Shown here: piece by piece, positions 11,113-22,054 of the stretch
Layout: the number at the start of each line of letters is the position of its first letter
Position numbering within the stretch: position 1 is the first letter of the stretch
NCBI RefSeq assembly: GCF_032062135.1
Contig: NC_092859.1
Location: 51,523,193 to 51,587,192 of the forward strand
Direction of reading: 5' to 3'
Source of the DNA: Pyxicephalus adspersus
Lineage: Eukaryota > Chordata > Amphibia > Anura > Pyxicephalidae
DNA: 64,000 nucleotides
Translations under genes and position numbers: made by a program
The notes under the pieces: generated by a model
The model's input: the letters and a program-made list of their open reading frames with translations, nothing else
Databases searched by the model: none
What the model was told of the DNA's origin: nothing

Positions 11113-12301
11113 TCTATATATATAAAATTGGATGTATGTGTGTATGTATGGATGTTCCACCATCATTCGAAAATGCATGACACTTCAACCAAACGTGCTA
11201 GACATATGACTCAGACACATGTGAGTGCACCGCTGATCTTTGTACAGCGGTGTGCTACATGTCAGAGCTATATTTAGATGTTTGTGTGTATGTATTGCTC
11301 AGCGACAGTGTGCCTTCTTAAAGTTTTACAATCGGCTGAGTGCAATCAAAGTGAAAAAAAATGAAACAACACTGAAGACAAGAAAATCCCGAGGACAGGA
11401 ATAGAAGACTTGCCACGCTGCGCGAGAGAGCTACTACATCTAGAGCTTCAGAGACAGTACAACAGCGTGAGACCCGACTACAGGATAACAGAGATAGAGC
11501 TACTACATCTAGAGCTTCAGAGACCGTACAACAGCGTGACACCCGAGTACAGGAAATGAAAGAAAGAGCTACTACATCTAGAGCTTCAGAGGCAGTACAA
11601 CACTGTGAGACCAGAGTACAGGAATTGAGAGAAAGAGCTACTACATCTAGAGCTTCAGATACAGTATAACAGCGTGAGACCCGAGTACAGGAAATGTAAG
11701 TGTTACCATCAGAAAAATGGAAATGGTTTGTAGTTACTGTCAAGCCAATCCTAAATCTGAGTCTCCTGGTATTTGCTGCAAAAAAAGGGAAACCAAACTC
11801 TGCCAACTGGAAACTCAAATAGTCAAAGCATTTTCTTAATAACATCAGAAAATACAACTCATGTTTCCAAATCACATAATTGGGCGCCACAGCAGTTGTT
11901 CAACAGCCTGGATTTCCATCCACATTCACGGTGCAAGGGCAAATTTACCATAAAGCGGGATCGTTACTTTCGCTGCCAGATCAATGTATATTTTATTGAA
12001 AACGAACTAATATAAACTGACCAAAGGCACACCTACATCTCAGGAACAAAATTTCAGATTGTCTTAAAGTTACAAAGGATGTTTCATGAGCACAATGTTC
12101 TTAATAAAACATTTAAAACAATATTGGAACATATGCCATTAATTTAGGTTAATTTAATTCAGTGTATATTGTACTTATACTTTTAAAACCTGTAAAAAAA
12201 CATTTCTTTGATTTACCACTACAGCTTTATTTGATTCCTTTTCCTGTATAATAAAAGATTGCAATAAATAAATACCCAGGCAACGCCGCATAATCAGCTA
12301 G
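11113..12301 (+). mobile_element. Helitron relic with Helitron-like N-terminal domain remains
   Basis: The left end reads A|TCTATATATATAAAATTGGA and the right end finishes AATCAGCTAG|T: a 5' TC, 3' CTAG, and insertion between A and T, as expected of Helitrons. Two coding traces lie on the + strand. The first is a 69-bp (23-codon) tandem repeat with ERATTSRASETVQQRETRVQ-type units (11428-11703). Then, in shifted frames, come TVQGQIYHKAGSLLSLPDQ (about 11930-11988) and FQIVLKLQRMFHEHN with FKTILEHMP (about 12050-12135), which match the Helitron helicase-like N-terminal region found in Helitron proteins. The Rep catalytic and helicase parts are missing, so the copy is internally deleted and could only have been mobilised by another element. 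Confidence 0.75.
11428..11703 (+). repeat. 69-bp tandem repeat, 4 units, coding-derived
   Basis: GAGCTACTACATCTAGAGC begins at 11428, 11497, 11566 and 11635, an exact 69-bp period. Because 69 is a multiple of three, the unit is 23 codons, read as ATTSRASETVQQRETRVQE with a short variable linker. One unit carries a stop (CAG to TAG). The opposite strand also stays open for 190 codons here, probably as a by-product of the repeat. Confidence 0.85.
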
Positions 12302-13380
12302 TTTGAAATAAAATTAAATTGAAATGTTTCTAGGTATTGTAACAAACATGCACCAAATAAAAGAAATGACACATTTCTGCACTTACCATTCGATGCCCAT
12401 TTTAATTCATGCAACCTTTTGACAGCTATAAAACTAAAGCTATCATACAGTGCTGGTAAGTTATGCATTTCTCCCTGCTCACCATTGCTGTGCCAAAAGG
12501 GCAGAAACTACACCATACAATGTGTCCTGTCAGTTATGGGGGGCAACTAACCTTCTTTGTACCCCAAAATCTCTACGATGGATACTTCCAGAGGTATGGA
12601 ATTCATGTGACAGATAGCCAAAAGGTACATGTTTTTCTACTACATCTTCAGGTCCCTACATCTCCCTGTTTATGATAAATTAGGGTTCACAGAAGGAAAA
12701 TGGCCAACTATGTGTGATAGGGTAGCAGGGTATGACAGGTAAAGTTTTTAATATCTTGTGATGGCACCGTTGTGATTAAATTTTAGGAGGAGGTATTCTC
12801 TACTTGCAGTTACATTTCCTGTTTCTTAAAGAGCAATTGGAATTCATTTATGTAACAGGCACCCCACCACCCGCTCAGTCCCTTACACTGCAGCGTCTTG
12901 CACCACAGCGTCTCGCATTGCAGTGTCTCGCACACTGAGGAAGGGGTAACCACATCACAACTTTATCACTAGTGTGAACGCAGCCTTTAAGTTTTGTAAA
13001 CGGGCAAATATATATTTGGGGCACCAGCAAATTTCTATTACCCTAATGCTCATTGCCATGAAAGTGGCCCCCGGGGGTCCCTAACATGAAAACCCCTGAG
13101 TACCCTGAAAATTTCACATTTCTATGACAATTGGTGAAAGAGATTTAAAGGTTTATACATGGGAATAATGGCAGCTGCATGGACACAGACACAGCTCTCA
13201 TGCTGCTGCTGCTGGGATTATCTCACAGTACAAGGTGGACGGGGGGCAGCCACAGCTGTGTCTATGTGTCCAACAGGTCTATGATACACACCCACTCTCA
13301 GGAAGCTAACACTAACAGCTAGCATGATCTCATAGAAAAAATAGGAGATGCATGCACCTCATCTCCAGTAAGGCAATGAG
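12302..13380. other. About 1.1 kb with no gene
   Basis: No recognisable coding region. 12880-12930 has three short CTTGCACCACAGCG-like repeats. The frame at 12463-12675 (70 codons) has no motif and looks like chance. Confidence 0.45.
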
Positions 13381-13389
13381 TAGGGTGGG

Positions 13390-13455
13390 AATGAGGAGAG
13401 GGCCGCATGTGGCAGCTCTGTGGGCCAGATGTGGCCCATAGGTTGGGCACCCTTG
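13390..13455. mobile_element. Probable hAT right end
   Basis: The text GTGGCCCATAGGTTGGGCAC then CCTTG is the reverse of a CAGGGTGCCCAACC-type hAT terminus. A possible partner, GGTGTCCAACC followed by a T-run and GGGGCCCA, lies at 11003-11035. If they belong together, the Helitron at 11113-12301 sits inside this hAT element. I could not find an 8-bp target duplication to prove it. Confidence 0.4.
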
Positions 13456-13720
13456 ATATAGAGAAGAACAGTTTTTTCCTGGTATGAAAACATTTCTTCA
13501 TACTTTCAGCAACAAATTGGTTCAAGTATGCATGTATCACCACAAATGTGTCCAGGGGACTTTTTAGGCACAAAAAGACATAACTTTCATTTAATTACAT
13601 TTAAAAACGAATTATTGTTGTAATACATTGCTACAAAGTCAGTTTATAAAACATACACAACCAGCATTTACATATCAAAAGGTCACAATACAGAACAACC
13701 AAGGTCTCATAAAATAAATG

Positions 13721-13762
13721 TTCGACGCGTTTCATAGATCCCATGTCTGCTTCCTCAAGAAT
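13721..13762 (-). repeat. Copy 2 of the GGCGAAACGCGT motif (minus strand)
   Basis: Read on the minus strand: TTGAGGAAGCAGACATGG, then GATCTATGAAACGCGTCGAA. Both halves of the recurring motif are present (GAGGAAGC and GAAACGCGTCG). Confidence 0.55.
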
Positions 13763-13882
13763 CATAGAAAAGACCTATAAAAATAATTATTAACATCAAC
13801 ATTGTATAATATTTCTAAAAATATAAAAATATACATTAGACCACACAATACACAATAGACCAATCACAGAGCAGTAGAGGTA

Positions 13883-14140
13883 TGAATGGACATAGTATTT
13901 CCATTCAACCTCTATTGCCCTCGTATTGGCTCCAGGATCAGGGGAGCAGAGCTGTCAGAATAAAGCTCCGCTGATTGCTCTGCTCCCTTAGTTGCTGAGG
14001 AAAGGGAAATCCTGATCAAGCTTTCCCTTTCCTCAGGGAGCAGAGCAATCAGCGGAGCTTTATGCTGACAACTCTGCTCCCCTGATCCTGGAGGCAATAC
14101 GAGGGCAATAGAGGTTGAATGGAAATACTATCTCCATTCA
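13883..14140. repeat. 258-bp near-perfect palindrome (long hairpin)
   Basis: The left arm starts TGAATGGACATAGTATTTCC and the right arm ends with its reverse complement, differing by one base. Following the arms inward I count about four mismatches over some 115 bp plus an 8-base insertion (TAGTTGCT) in the left arm. The centre is CTGAGGAAAGGGAAA, a short loop, then TTTCCCTTTCCTCAG. No coding sequence. It could be a fold-back MITE or part of a larger element. If transcribed it would form one long hairpin. Confidence 0.85.
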
Positions 14141-14234
14141 TTTTACAATGTATCTTTTCATGTATCCTTTTATAATGTATCTTTTTACATCTGTTTGGAG
14201 GCTGTAGAAGCTCTGCACAGTGCTGAAACAAACC

Positions 14235-14353
14235 TGAATTTTTCTCCCATTGACTTTAATGGGATTCGAATTCGAATTCGACCACCCGAATTTTTTTGCT
14301 ATATTCGGATGAATAGCTGTCGAAACGAATAGTGAGCTATTCGACCAACACTA
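14235..14353. mobile_element. Terminal fragment of a dispersed element rich in TTCGAAT
   Basis: Contains GACTTTAATGGGATTCGAAT, repeated TTCGAATTCGA and AATAGTGAGCTATTCGACCA then ACACTA. The end reads TAGTGTTGGTCGAATAGC on the minus strand, a form usual for hAT-type ends. No partner end was found. Confidence 0.35.
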
Positions 14354-14494
14354 GTTGTGAGACAAAAAACATGGGTCTCATCCTATATTATTTATCATAG
14401 AAATAAATATTCTGTATTAAGAACATATTGAGAAAAAATTTAACTAATTAAAAAAATAAATATATGTATATATAATATTTTACTTGTATAGGTT

Positions 14495-14650
14495 GTAAGC
14501 TCTTTGGGGCAGGGTCCTCTCCTCCTGTATCAGTTTGTATTAGTTTGTATTAGTCTGTATTAGTTTGTCATTTGCAATCCCTATTTAATATACAGCGCTG
14601 CGTAATATGTTGGTGCTATATAAATCCTGTTTAAAAATAATAATAATAAT
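14495..14650 (+). repeat. SINE-like repeat with AAT tail
   Basis: Runs from GTAAGCTCTTTGGGGCAGGG through a GTATTAGTTT repeat to ACAGCGCTGCGTAATATGTT, GGTGCTATATAAATCCTG and an (AAT)n tract. The same tail ends the tRNA-headed SINE at 40893-41239. A reverse-oriented copy lies at 46095-46245. Confidence 0.7.
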
Positions 14651-14651
14651 C

Positions 14652-15046
14652 TGTCACACTTACCTCAGTGTCAGTTTTGCCCATCCCACTGGCCAATACA
14701 GAAATAGCCTACTAATCGTCCCTGGCTATTTAGCAAGTTCAGACACAGCACTCAGTGTTTGTGCATGGTGTCCCCACTACAGCCAAGTCTTCTAGCTCTG
14801 CTGAACATTTCCTGTACACCTGTTGTATAATTCAGTACTTTCCCTGTCCAGCTTTTGTGTTAACCCGCATGTTGTCCACTCTGTTGTTTTCCTGCCAGTT
14901 CCCTTGTACTGTTCCAGCAGTGCAACATCCTCACCACTAGAGGCCCTGGAGAAGGCTGCTTAGACACTGTGCCTTGGCCCTTCTCAGGGATCACACCACT
15001 TTTGTGCAAGGTGTAGCGCCCCCTAGAGGCTCTGTCTTCCCAAGCA
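14652..15046 (+). mobile_element. LTR fragment, sister of the one at 18680-19365
   Basis: Starts TGTCACACTTACC and includes CCACTGGCCAATACAGAAATAG, CAACATCCTCACCACTAGAGG and CTGCTTAGACACTGTG, in the same order as the LTR-like blocks at 63160-63857 and (reverse complement) 18680-19365. The far end at GTAGCGCCCCCTAGAGGCTC stops short of a CA terminus, so the copy is truncated or the end is missed. Confidence 0.5.
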
Positions 15047-15830
15047 TGGGTAAATATATTTGCATTCTATAGAAGGTTCAACCTACATATAGCCCATCCT
15101 CCAATTTAGACTTGGGTATTATTAATATTCCCTAAAATTTTATAACATCAAATGTCAAAAAAAGGGGAAGGTAATATCCATTCACCTCCAATTTATATCT
15201 ATTATATACCGGCTAGAAGTATTTAGGATAGAATGTTGTAACAAAGGTGAACTTCACTTCTGAGATCAATGCATTAGAATATTCCTACTGCTTCAAAGTC
15301 AAAATCCACTAGAAAGTTAGTCCAGGCTATCAGAATGGGGAAGGGACTCTCACCATGTGTCAAACAATTTGACCAGTTTCTCTCCGATGTCCTGTCTCCT
15401 TATGAAACCGCACAAAAGGACTTGGCGTCCTTCACGTGGAGCAGGCAACCCCTCCCATACCACATCCGCCCATACGATATGACCTCCTGTCAGCCCGCTG
15501 GATCAGGAAGTAAACATCGCTCTATGGATATTAGACGCCAGGGGTCACTGGGAGCAAAATAAGTTAGCGTCTGGCATCAGATAAATGTCCCCACATTTCT
15601 CCCCAGTAGGGAAGATCATGTGACTTTGGGCCAAAGGCCAAGGGCCCCAGAGGTAATGACCAAATCAAGATACAATGAATTGTTTACAAAATAAATACAA
15701 TGTAAACTTTTTTATCACTTTTACAAAAAAGATTACAACACTATGTAAGAAATATATGAACCTATAATTAAACCATAATAAAAAAAAAACATTATTTAAT
15801 CAACAAATCTATTTTCAAAAAAAAGATTTG
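15047..15830. other. About 0.8 kb with no gene
   Basis: AT-rich sequence. The frame at 15335-15562 (75 codons) has no recognised motif. Nothing else identified. Confidence 0.45.
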
Positions 15831-15834
15831 AAGC

Positions 15835-16790
15835 TTAATACTTCATTTAACCCTGGAAATTTCGTAGCCTTTAAAATGAAGATCCACCTGGTTCCCCTTT
15901 TCAGTAATTCTTTATCAAAATTACCACCTCTACAATTGGGGTACACTTGGGCTAATGATTCTTCAGGGTTGTAATTGTGGCAGGTTTCCATCTGAAAACT
16001 TAATGAAGTAACATTCCATTCATGTTAGAAACATGCTCATATATTCGTTTTCGAATACCGTACATCTTTTTGTCTTTCCAATGTAGAATCTACCACAGTT
16101 ACAAAATGCCAAAAACTCTTTTCAAGAACTTATGACTCTAACTTCTCTGAGATAATCTACTAGATCTCTTGCAGCTAGTTGGAAATCTTCCTGAGAGCAG
16201 ATCCTGCGTAATCTCAAGTATTGTGAATAAAGAATACTATTTTTCCAATTTTTTGGATGTGCACTATTTGAGGACAAAATGGTATTACCCGCTGTGGATT
16301 TGCAATATAGTTTTGATGTCAATGTGTTCCTATTATTTATTTCTATACAAATGTTGAGTAATTGTTGAGTAATGTAAGTAATTATTTGCATTGATAAATA
16401 AATTATATATTTATTGCATGTAATAAATAAATTACATTCGTTATGTTGTATAATCTAAAAGAAATCTCGATCTTGTGCTGATAAGGAACACATCATTGAT
16501 GTATCTTCTTCATAAAAAAAAATGGGGAAAATACATCGATAAGGATTCACTTACCGATAAGTCTCTTTCCCAACCTCGCTGGTACAGGGTGGCATATGTG
16601 GGAGCACATTGTGTTTTTATTGCCACACCCTGCTCCCGGAGGTAGATTTTATTGTCAAAGGCAAAGATATTTCTATATAGAATATATTTCAATAGTGGGA
16701 GTATCAACTCATTTTGTGGCCACATTCACTGTGACTACTGTTCATGCAAAATACTGGACTTTAATGTTGAACGCAATTAGCAAAGCCCTT
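15835..16790 (-). pseudogene. Penelope-like retroelement relic (RT plus GIY-YIG region)
   Basis: On the minus strand, 16725 to 16510 encodes FAFDNKIYLREQGVAIKTQC and APTYATLY, then YINDVFLIS near 16500-16470. This is the Penelope-type reverse-transcriptase palm with the usual [FY]IDD changed to YIND. Frame 16391-16122 continues with LTSKLYCKSTAGNTILSSNS, HPKNWKNSI and SQYLRLRRICS, the conserved stretch after the palm. Near 15920-15845 the text FDKELLKRGTRWIFILKATK then FPGLNE matches the end of the GIY-YIG endonuclease domain that closes Penelope-like proteins. Stops and frame changes separate these parts. Known members act as reverse transcriptase plus nuclease; this copy is dead. Confidence 0.7.
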
Positions 16791-16864
16791 CCGGGATGTT
16801 CAAAACATCAAAAAGTTTGAGTAACTCAGGAATATCCTTTAAATAAGAAGAAAGACCTAGAACA

Positions 16865-17090
16865 AAAAAGATGCGGATACTGAATATAGCTGGGTATTAA
16901 GGCTTTAAAGTGAAAATAACAATGACCATTGATCCAGGAAACATGCAATTGCCTCATGGAATCAGGAAGGATTATGTCCATAGGGTTTTATACCTGGGAT
17001 ATGTTTATTTCCCTAGTGGTTGAACTTGATAAACTTATGTCTTTTTTAACCTGACCTACTATGTAACTATATGTAACCATGTAACTTTGA
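16865..17090 (+). mobile_element. CR1-type LINE 3' end
   Basis: AATATAGCTGGGTATTAAGGC, CTCATGGAATCAGGAAGG, GGGTTTTATACCTGGGATAT, GTGGTTGAACTTGAT and CCTACTATGTAACTATATG occur in the same order as in the 3' part of the CR1 at 39400-40800. This copy is not interrupted at CATGG and so shows the pre-insertion site of the MITE at 40429-40620. Confidence 0.75.
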
Positions 17091-18370
17091 TGTACGAAAA
17101 TGTTCTTCTTTTAATATGTTTCATATGCTAAATGTAAATAAATAAATTATGTGACTTTAAGTTTAAATTATTTACAGTATTTAGGAGTAAATTGATTTAC
17201 AGTATCTAAAAATCCCACATCTGAATTGAAATTGAAAATTTTAAATTTAATTAACTAAAAGTTATGTTTTTTTTTTTATATATATTGTGCCAAAAAGTCC
17301 CCTGTACATGTTTTTTTGCAATACTAATGAATTATTTGGGATGTTGTTCAATCAGGTGTGAACTTGACACACATTTTTTCACTTTTTATACATACCAACC
17401 GTAGAAATTATAATAATATTATTAGCCCCCCCCCCCTTTTCTATCGTAGATATAATTAAATTGGTGTCAATATTTATACACCTTATCTTTTGGAACATCT
17501 TTCCATCATTTCAAAGACCAAACCTGTGTAAGTACCGCAACTACAACATGATCACTATTGCACTGTGTACTTAACCTTAACACATTTTTTTATTTTACAT
17601 TATGACTATTTTTTGAGTATATTTGAGTTTTTTTTATTAAGCTAAATCCATATTACTTACTACCTTAAAAACTTTACAGTATATAAATATTTTTTATCTT
17701 GAAATATATGTAATATTATCAATATTATCAATAATATCATGTTTAATCATTGAATCAATTATTTAACAATGCAAATTACTATTGTAATTCATTCTGTTCA
17801 TATATATAATGTGCAGCGATCAAGTTTTTTACCAAGTCCCTGAGGAAGCCTAATAGGGGAAACAGGTCGGGCACAAGATTCTCTGTCATTTACATCAATT
17901 CAGTAGGAATTTAATGTCTAGCATATGGTCTTTACCCCCCTCCAAAATATTGAGCAGCGGAGAAGACCGGTAATTCTGTTAAAACTGCATTTGTATGCAC
18001 TAATTTTTGAACTGTTTACCCAATATATTTCACCGCATGTAAAACACCCTGGCTTTCTTTTCATTCTTTTCTCAAATTATATGTAGTTAAAGTGTAGTGT
18101 AGTTAGAGTGTGTTTGGACTATGGGCTTTAATCTATTCACATATTGTTAAAAAGCGGTATATAAACTCCAAAACAAGCCACCCTTTCTGGGTGCTTTTAA
18201 TGTGAACATAAGTCTCAAAAACCCTCTCAGATAACAACAAACTCTTGTTTAGTGTCTGTTTGTAACAGTTTAAAAACGGATGCTGGTTGTTTTAGGTTTA
18301 ACAGCTGTCAGCCTGTCAGGATCTGCTCTTCATAATATTTTATTACTTTGCTGCAATTGCTTTTTAAGTG
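17091..18370. other. AT-rich stretch without genes
   Basis: No coding frame of note. It contains one copy of the recurring motif (17838-17872). Confidence 0.5.
17838..17872 (+). repeat. Copy 3 of the GGCGAAACGCGT motif
   Basis: Reads CCCTGAGGAAGCCTAATAGG then GGAAACAGGTCGGGC. The GAGGAAGCC half is exact; the second half is diverged (GGGGAAACAGGTCGGG). Confidence 0.5.
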
Positions 18371-18679
18371 TTTTCAATTAGGGATGAGCGAGAAGGCCTC
18401 TGACAGTCTCGGAAAATTTCCCCGAACTTCTGATGGGTTCGTGAAATTTTGGCGAATCGATTTTGCGAATTACATTAAAATCAACAGGCCGACTTTAAAC
18501 ATTAATAACAATGCCCCTATATGTGTTAGAACCACCAAATTTGCTAGGTAAGAGAACAGTGGCAGCGAGGAAAAATACAAAGTTTAAAAAAGACCTTGTG
18601 GTTTTCCAGAAAATGGCAGGTAATGTGACAGTAGGCAAATAGGATTTTTGCGTGATGGACAGCGTCCAGAATGCAGCTG

Positions 18680-19365
18680 TCAGGCCCGGAGAGACAGGAC
18701 CACTAGGGGGCGCTTTGGCTTTCACAGAGTTGGTGTGAGCCTTGACAAGGGCCAAGGTGTGAAGTCTAATCAGTAACCAGGTTTTCTACAGAGCCACTGA
18801 TGGTGAGGATGTTGCACCGCTGGTTACTGCCAGGTTGCAGCCTTGGGCACACCAAGGTGGGCAAAAGCACGGTACCAAATCACTAAGCAGAAGGACAGTC
18901 AAGGAAAACCAGGGTCAAGACAGGCAGCAAGTAAGAGAGGTCAGGTCACACGCCAGGGGTCAAAAGCCAGGGATTCAGGAGACAGACAGCAATGACACAG
19001 AGGCCAGAGCGGGCACAGGGAACACAGGAGACACTGGAAACAGCAGGAGGTACAGGTGATGCAGGGATATCCACAGCCAGTCAGGAACAAAGGACCTTCA
19101 CAGGGAAGTTGGCTGGGAACCAACAAACTGGACAACGAAGGGTTAACACAGGAGCTGGACACTGGAAACACTGAATTAAGCAGCAGGTGTACAGGAACTA
19201 GATCAAAGTACTTGGGAGCTCGAGCCACTAGTATAGCCACTAGCACGTACAAAAAATACAGTTTGTGAGCTAGCTAAATAGCCAGGGCTGATCAAGAGGC
19301 TATTTCCTGATTGGCCAGTGGATTGGACGGAGTTGATAAAGCTTGGAAACAGAGGCATCCGCAGA
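18680..19365 (-). mobile_element. LTR-type insertion nested in the hAT element
   Basis: Compared with the uninterrupted duplicate at 19590-19770, the text CCAGAA-CAGC ... CATTAGGACATTGAG is split here by about 685 bp beginning TGTCAGGCCCGGAGAGACAG. Its sequence (AGGATGTTGCACCGC, CTGCCAGGTTGCAGCC) matches the LTR family at 63160-63857 in reverse complement. The right boundary is uncertain by a few bases and I see no target duplication. Open frames in both strands here carry no retroelement motif. Confidence 0.55.
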
Positions 19366-19842
19366 CGCATTAGGACATTGAGAAAAGGTGAACTCAACCC
19401 ACTAGCAACAGTCTCTGCTGTCAAAACAGCAGGAAAATGCATTGCTATTTAATGTACGCACCCCTATTGAATTTACATAGCTGCATATTATCCTAACTCT
19501 ATATAAATCCTGTTTATTTATAATAATAATAATAATTGCTAGCTGGCATCATGACCTGGATGACGTGTTAGGAATGCCACCCATAAAGTTGTGGTTTTGC
19601 AGAAAATGTCAGGCAAATAGGATTTTTTGCGTGATTGACAGCATCCAGAAGACAGCATAAACATTAGGACATTGAGAAAGGGTGAACTCAACCCACTAGC
19701 AACAGTATCTGCCCTCAAAACACCAAGAAAATGTATTGCTTTTTAATGTACGCACCCCTATTGAATTTACATTTTAAATCCTGTTTAAATATTAGTAATA
19801 ATTGCTAGCTGGCATGTGTTAGGAATTCCACCCACAAAGTTG

Positions 19843-20490
19843 TGGTCATTGCCACCTAGAAGTGTACAATTTTAGTGAACTGAGTACTGACAGGCGGCAG
19901 CAGCAACAGCAGGAAGAGGAGGGCCCTAAGACGGAGTGGGGACCACATTGGTAACTGGCATCTCGAGCTGGGTGTAGTGCATTGTCAATGCCACCCAGAA
20001 GTGTATAATACAATTTTTGTGACTGGAGTACTGACAGGCGGCAGCAGCAGCAGGAGGAGGAGGCGGTGGACCCTGAGCGTGGACGGCATTGGTAACTGGT
20101 ATCTATAGCTGGGTGTGGTGCATCGTCAATGACATCTAGAAGTGTGTAATACAATTACAGTGAATGGAGTACTGACAGGCGGCAGCAGCAACAGCATCAG
20201 GAGGCGCCGGGCCCTGAGACGGAGCGTGGAGTGCATTGCTAACTGACATCTAGAACTGGGTGTAGTGCATTGTCAATGACACCCAGAAGTGTGTAATACA
20301 ATTATAGTACAATTATTATTTTATAGTATAGAAATTGTAATACCATTTTTGTGAATGGAGTACTGGGCAGGCAGCAGCAACAGCAGGTGGAGGCAGTGGA
20401 CCCTGGGACAGAGCGTGGACGGCATTTGTAACTGGAATCTAGAGCTGGGTGTAATTCATCGTCAATGCCAACCTGAAGTGTGTAATGCAA
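19843..20490. repeat. Tandem repeat of about 140 bp inside the hAT element
   Basis: GTCAATGCCACCCAGAAGTG-type unit starts occur at 19845, 19983, 20125, 20271 and 20460 (spacings 138, 142, 146 and 189, the last with an AT-rich insertion). Each unit has GTACTGACAGGCGGCAGCAG, a CAG/AGG-rich patch, CCCTGAG-CGGAGCGTGG and GGTGTAGTGCAT. The opposite strand reads as serine/cysteine-rich frames that follow the repeat, not a known protein. Confidence 0.75.
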
Positions 20491-21528
20491 ATATTGGAAA
20501 TTTGTAATTAAACAAAGAAGGGCCAGACCAAGGTGTTTTGTGTGCCAGCACTGTTGCTGTGGTCTTTGGTGCTGGAAGCATTAGGAAGGTAGACGATATT
20601 GCTAGTTTGCATCATAAAGTGGATGACATGAATGCCAACCCTCAATCTTACAATACCTAGCTGAGAAATTAGGCAATGGTACCTATCAGTGTGGCAGTAT
20701 TGGGGGTTTTCATCTGCACTTTGTTGGCCTCCCAGAAGCAGCCGAAATGTAAAGTAAATTGCTAGCTGGCACAATAACAGGCATGACACTGGATGCCACC
20801 CTGGACATTGCGATAACTAGCAGAAAAATTCAACCAAGGCAGGCTCAGCTGATCATGTTTGGTGATAGACAGCCACAGACTCAGCACAGGAGCAGTGTGG
20901 GTTCAGAGATGCATCTTGGTTGGCCTTGTGAGTCCTTGTGTCAGTCAAACAGTGACATCTGCAGTGGCGACAGTCGTGATCGATTGTCCATTACCACTCA
21001 GCCAGCAACACTCAAGGTTCTTTCGGACAGAACACTGGATGCCCGGCACAAAAGAAACTTGATGGCATACTATGCCATCTGCGGGCAGATTTCAAGCTTG
21101 TTGACCCAAAAATTAATGGCGTCACTACTGTAAGGACACGCATCCTCCTCATAACTCCTGTCATCAACACCACCACCAACAGCCAGAAAAGAGCCAACGT
21201 AATCGTGCACCATGCGCTTCATCCGTTCTCGATATGTCCCTGCACTTCACTTGTTTGAGGTGACCACATCAGGTTTCGCCAGGCATCCAGAAAATCCCCC
21301 CTGCCTTGGCCTACTTTTTTGGATGTGTGCAGCCTGCTGTCACTACTGCTGATGCTGCTGCTACAGGCCGCGAGAACACGACCTCATGGCGAATTACAAG
21401 GCTGCTCGCTCACCCCTATTTTCAATGCATCTGGTTCTGGTGCGCTGCACTAGCTTTAGAGTGGTGAACCGTACTGCTTCTTTTCATATGAGACCCTTAA
21501 AAAATACCATTATTATGAATTTTTTTAA

Positions 21529-21723
21529 CCTCCCTTGTGGTCTAATTATGTCAGTATTTTTATGCCAAAAGCAGTACATTGTTATGCATGAAAATTTATT
21601 TTACATTGTTGGCCTACAATTCTTAGGCATAACTCACCAAAATGTGTCCAATATTTATTAAATTTAATAAAAAAACTTTAAATAAAAAAGAAAAACTGAA
21701 ACCTGTAATATAACTGTACAGTA

Positions 21724-21762
<39 letters not shown>

Positions 21763-22054
21763 GATTACTTTGTATTGGATTCAGTACAGTTATTTTATAT
21801 TGAATCTAATACAAAATAATTTATTATTTTCCACCTCCCTCCTACGCGACGCATGCACCGCCACCGGGAACTCCGGGGGAACATCAGTGCACTCGCCGGG
21901 GGAAGATCAGAAGAAGAGTATGCGGCCCGATGGGCAGGACCGGAGGACGCCGACGGGATCTGCTGTTTTTTTTAAATGTTTTAGCTACCCCGAGTGTGGC
22001 CCCGAGCGAATGTTTTTTTCCCCCAAGCCACACTCGGGATTACCGCTCAGGGGG
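21529..22054. mobile_element. piggyBac-type MITE flanked by TTAA
   Basis: TTAA lies at 21525-21528 and 22055-22058. The termini are CCTCCCTTGTGGTCTAAT and the reverse complement CCCCCTGAGCGGTAATCCCG, a weak inverted repeat. Next to the right end, CCCCGAGTGTGGC and GCCACACTCGGG form a hairpin that the element at 29962-30374 also has. A (TA)n run of 36 bp sits inside at 21726-21761. The GC-rich segment 21840-21960 has a short open frame without motifs. Confidence 0.7.
21726..21761. repeat. (TA)n microsatellite
   Basis: Uninterrupted alternation of A and T for 36 bases inside the MITE. Confidence 0.95.

Larger units (their letters stand above)
18379..21418. mobile_element. hAT element, 3,040 bp, with perfect 8-bp target duplication
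   Basis: The ends are TAGGGATGAGCGAG and, reverse complemented at the right, TAGGGGTGAGCGAG (14 bp, one mismatch). The flanking 8-mers are identical: TTTTCAAT at 18371-18378 and 21419-21426. Eight-base duplications are the mark of hAT elements. Inside are an LTR insertion (18680-19365), a direct duplication of about 200 bp (18590-18678 plus 19366-19470, against 19590-19770) and a tandem repeat of about 140 bp (19843-20490). I recognise no intact transposase; 20759-21133 is open for 124 codons but shows no motif I can name. The copy is therefore probably non-autonomous. Confidence 0.85.

Noticed and set aside
11428..11703. Regular repeats as a CRISPR array
   Set aside because: The repeats are contiguous 69-bp units in a Helitron coding frame, with no unique spacers, in a vertebrate genome.
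11318..11890. 190-codon minus-strand frame with Cys/Ser-rich repeats as a gene
   Set aside because: It is the opposite strand of the Helitron tandem repeat; the + strand reading matches known Helitron proteins.
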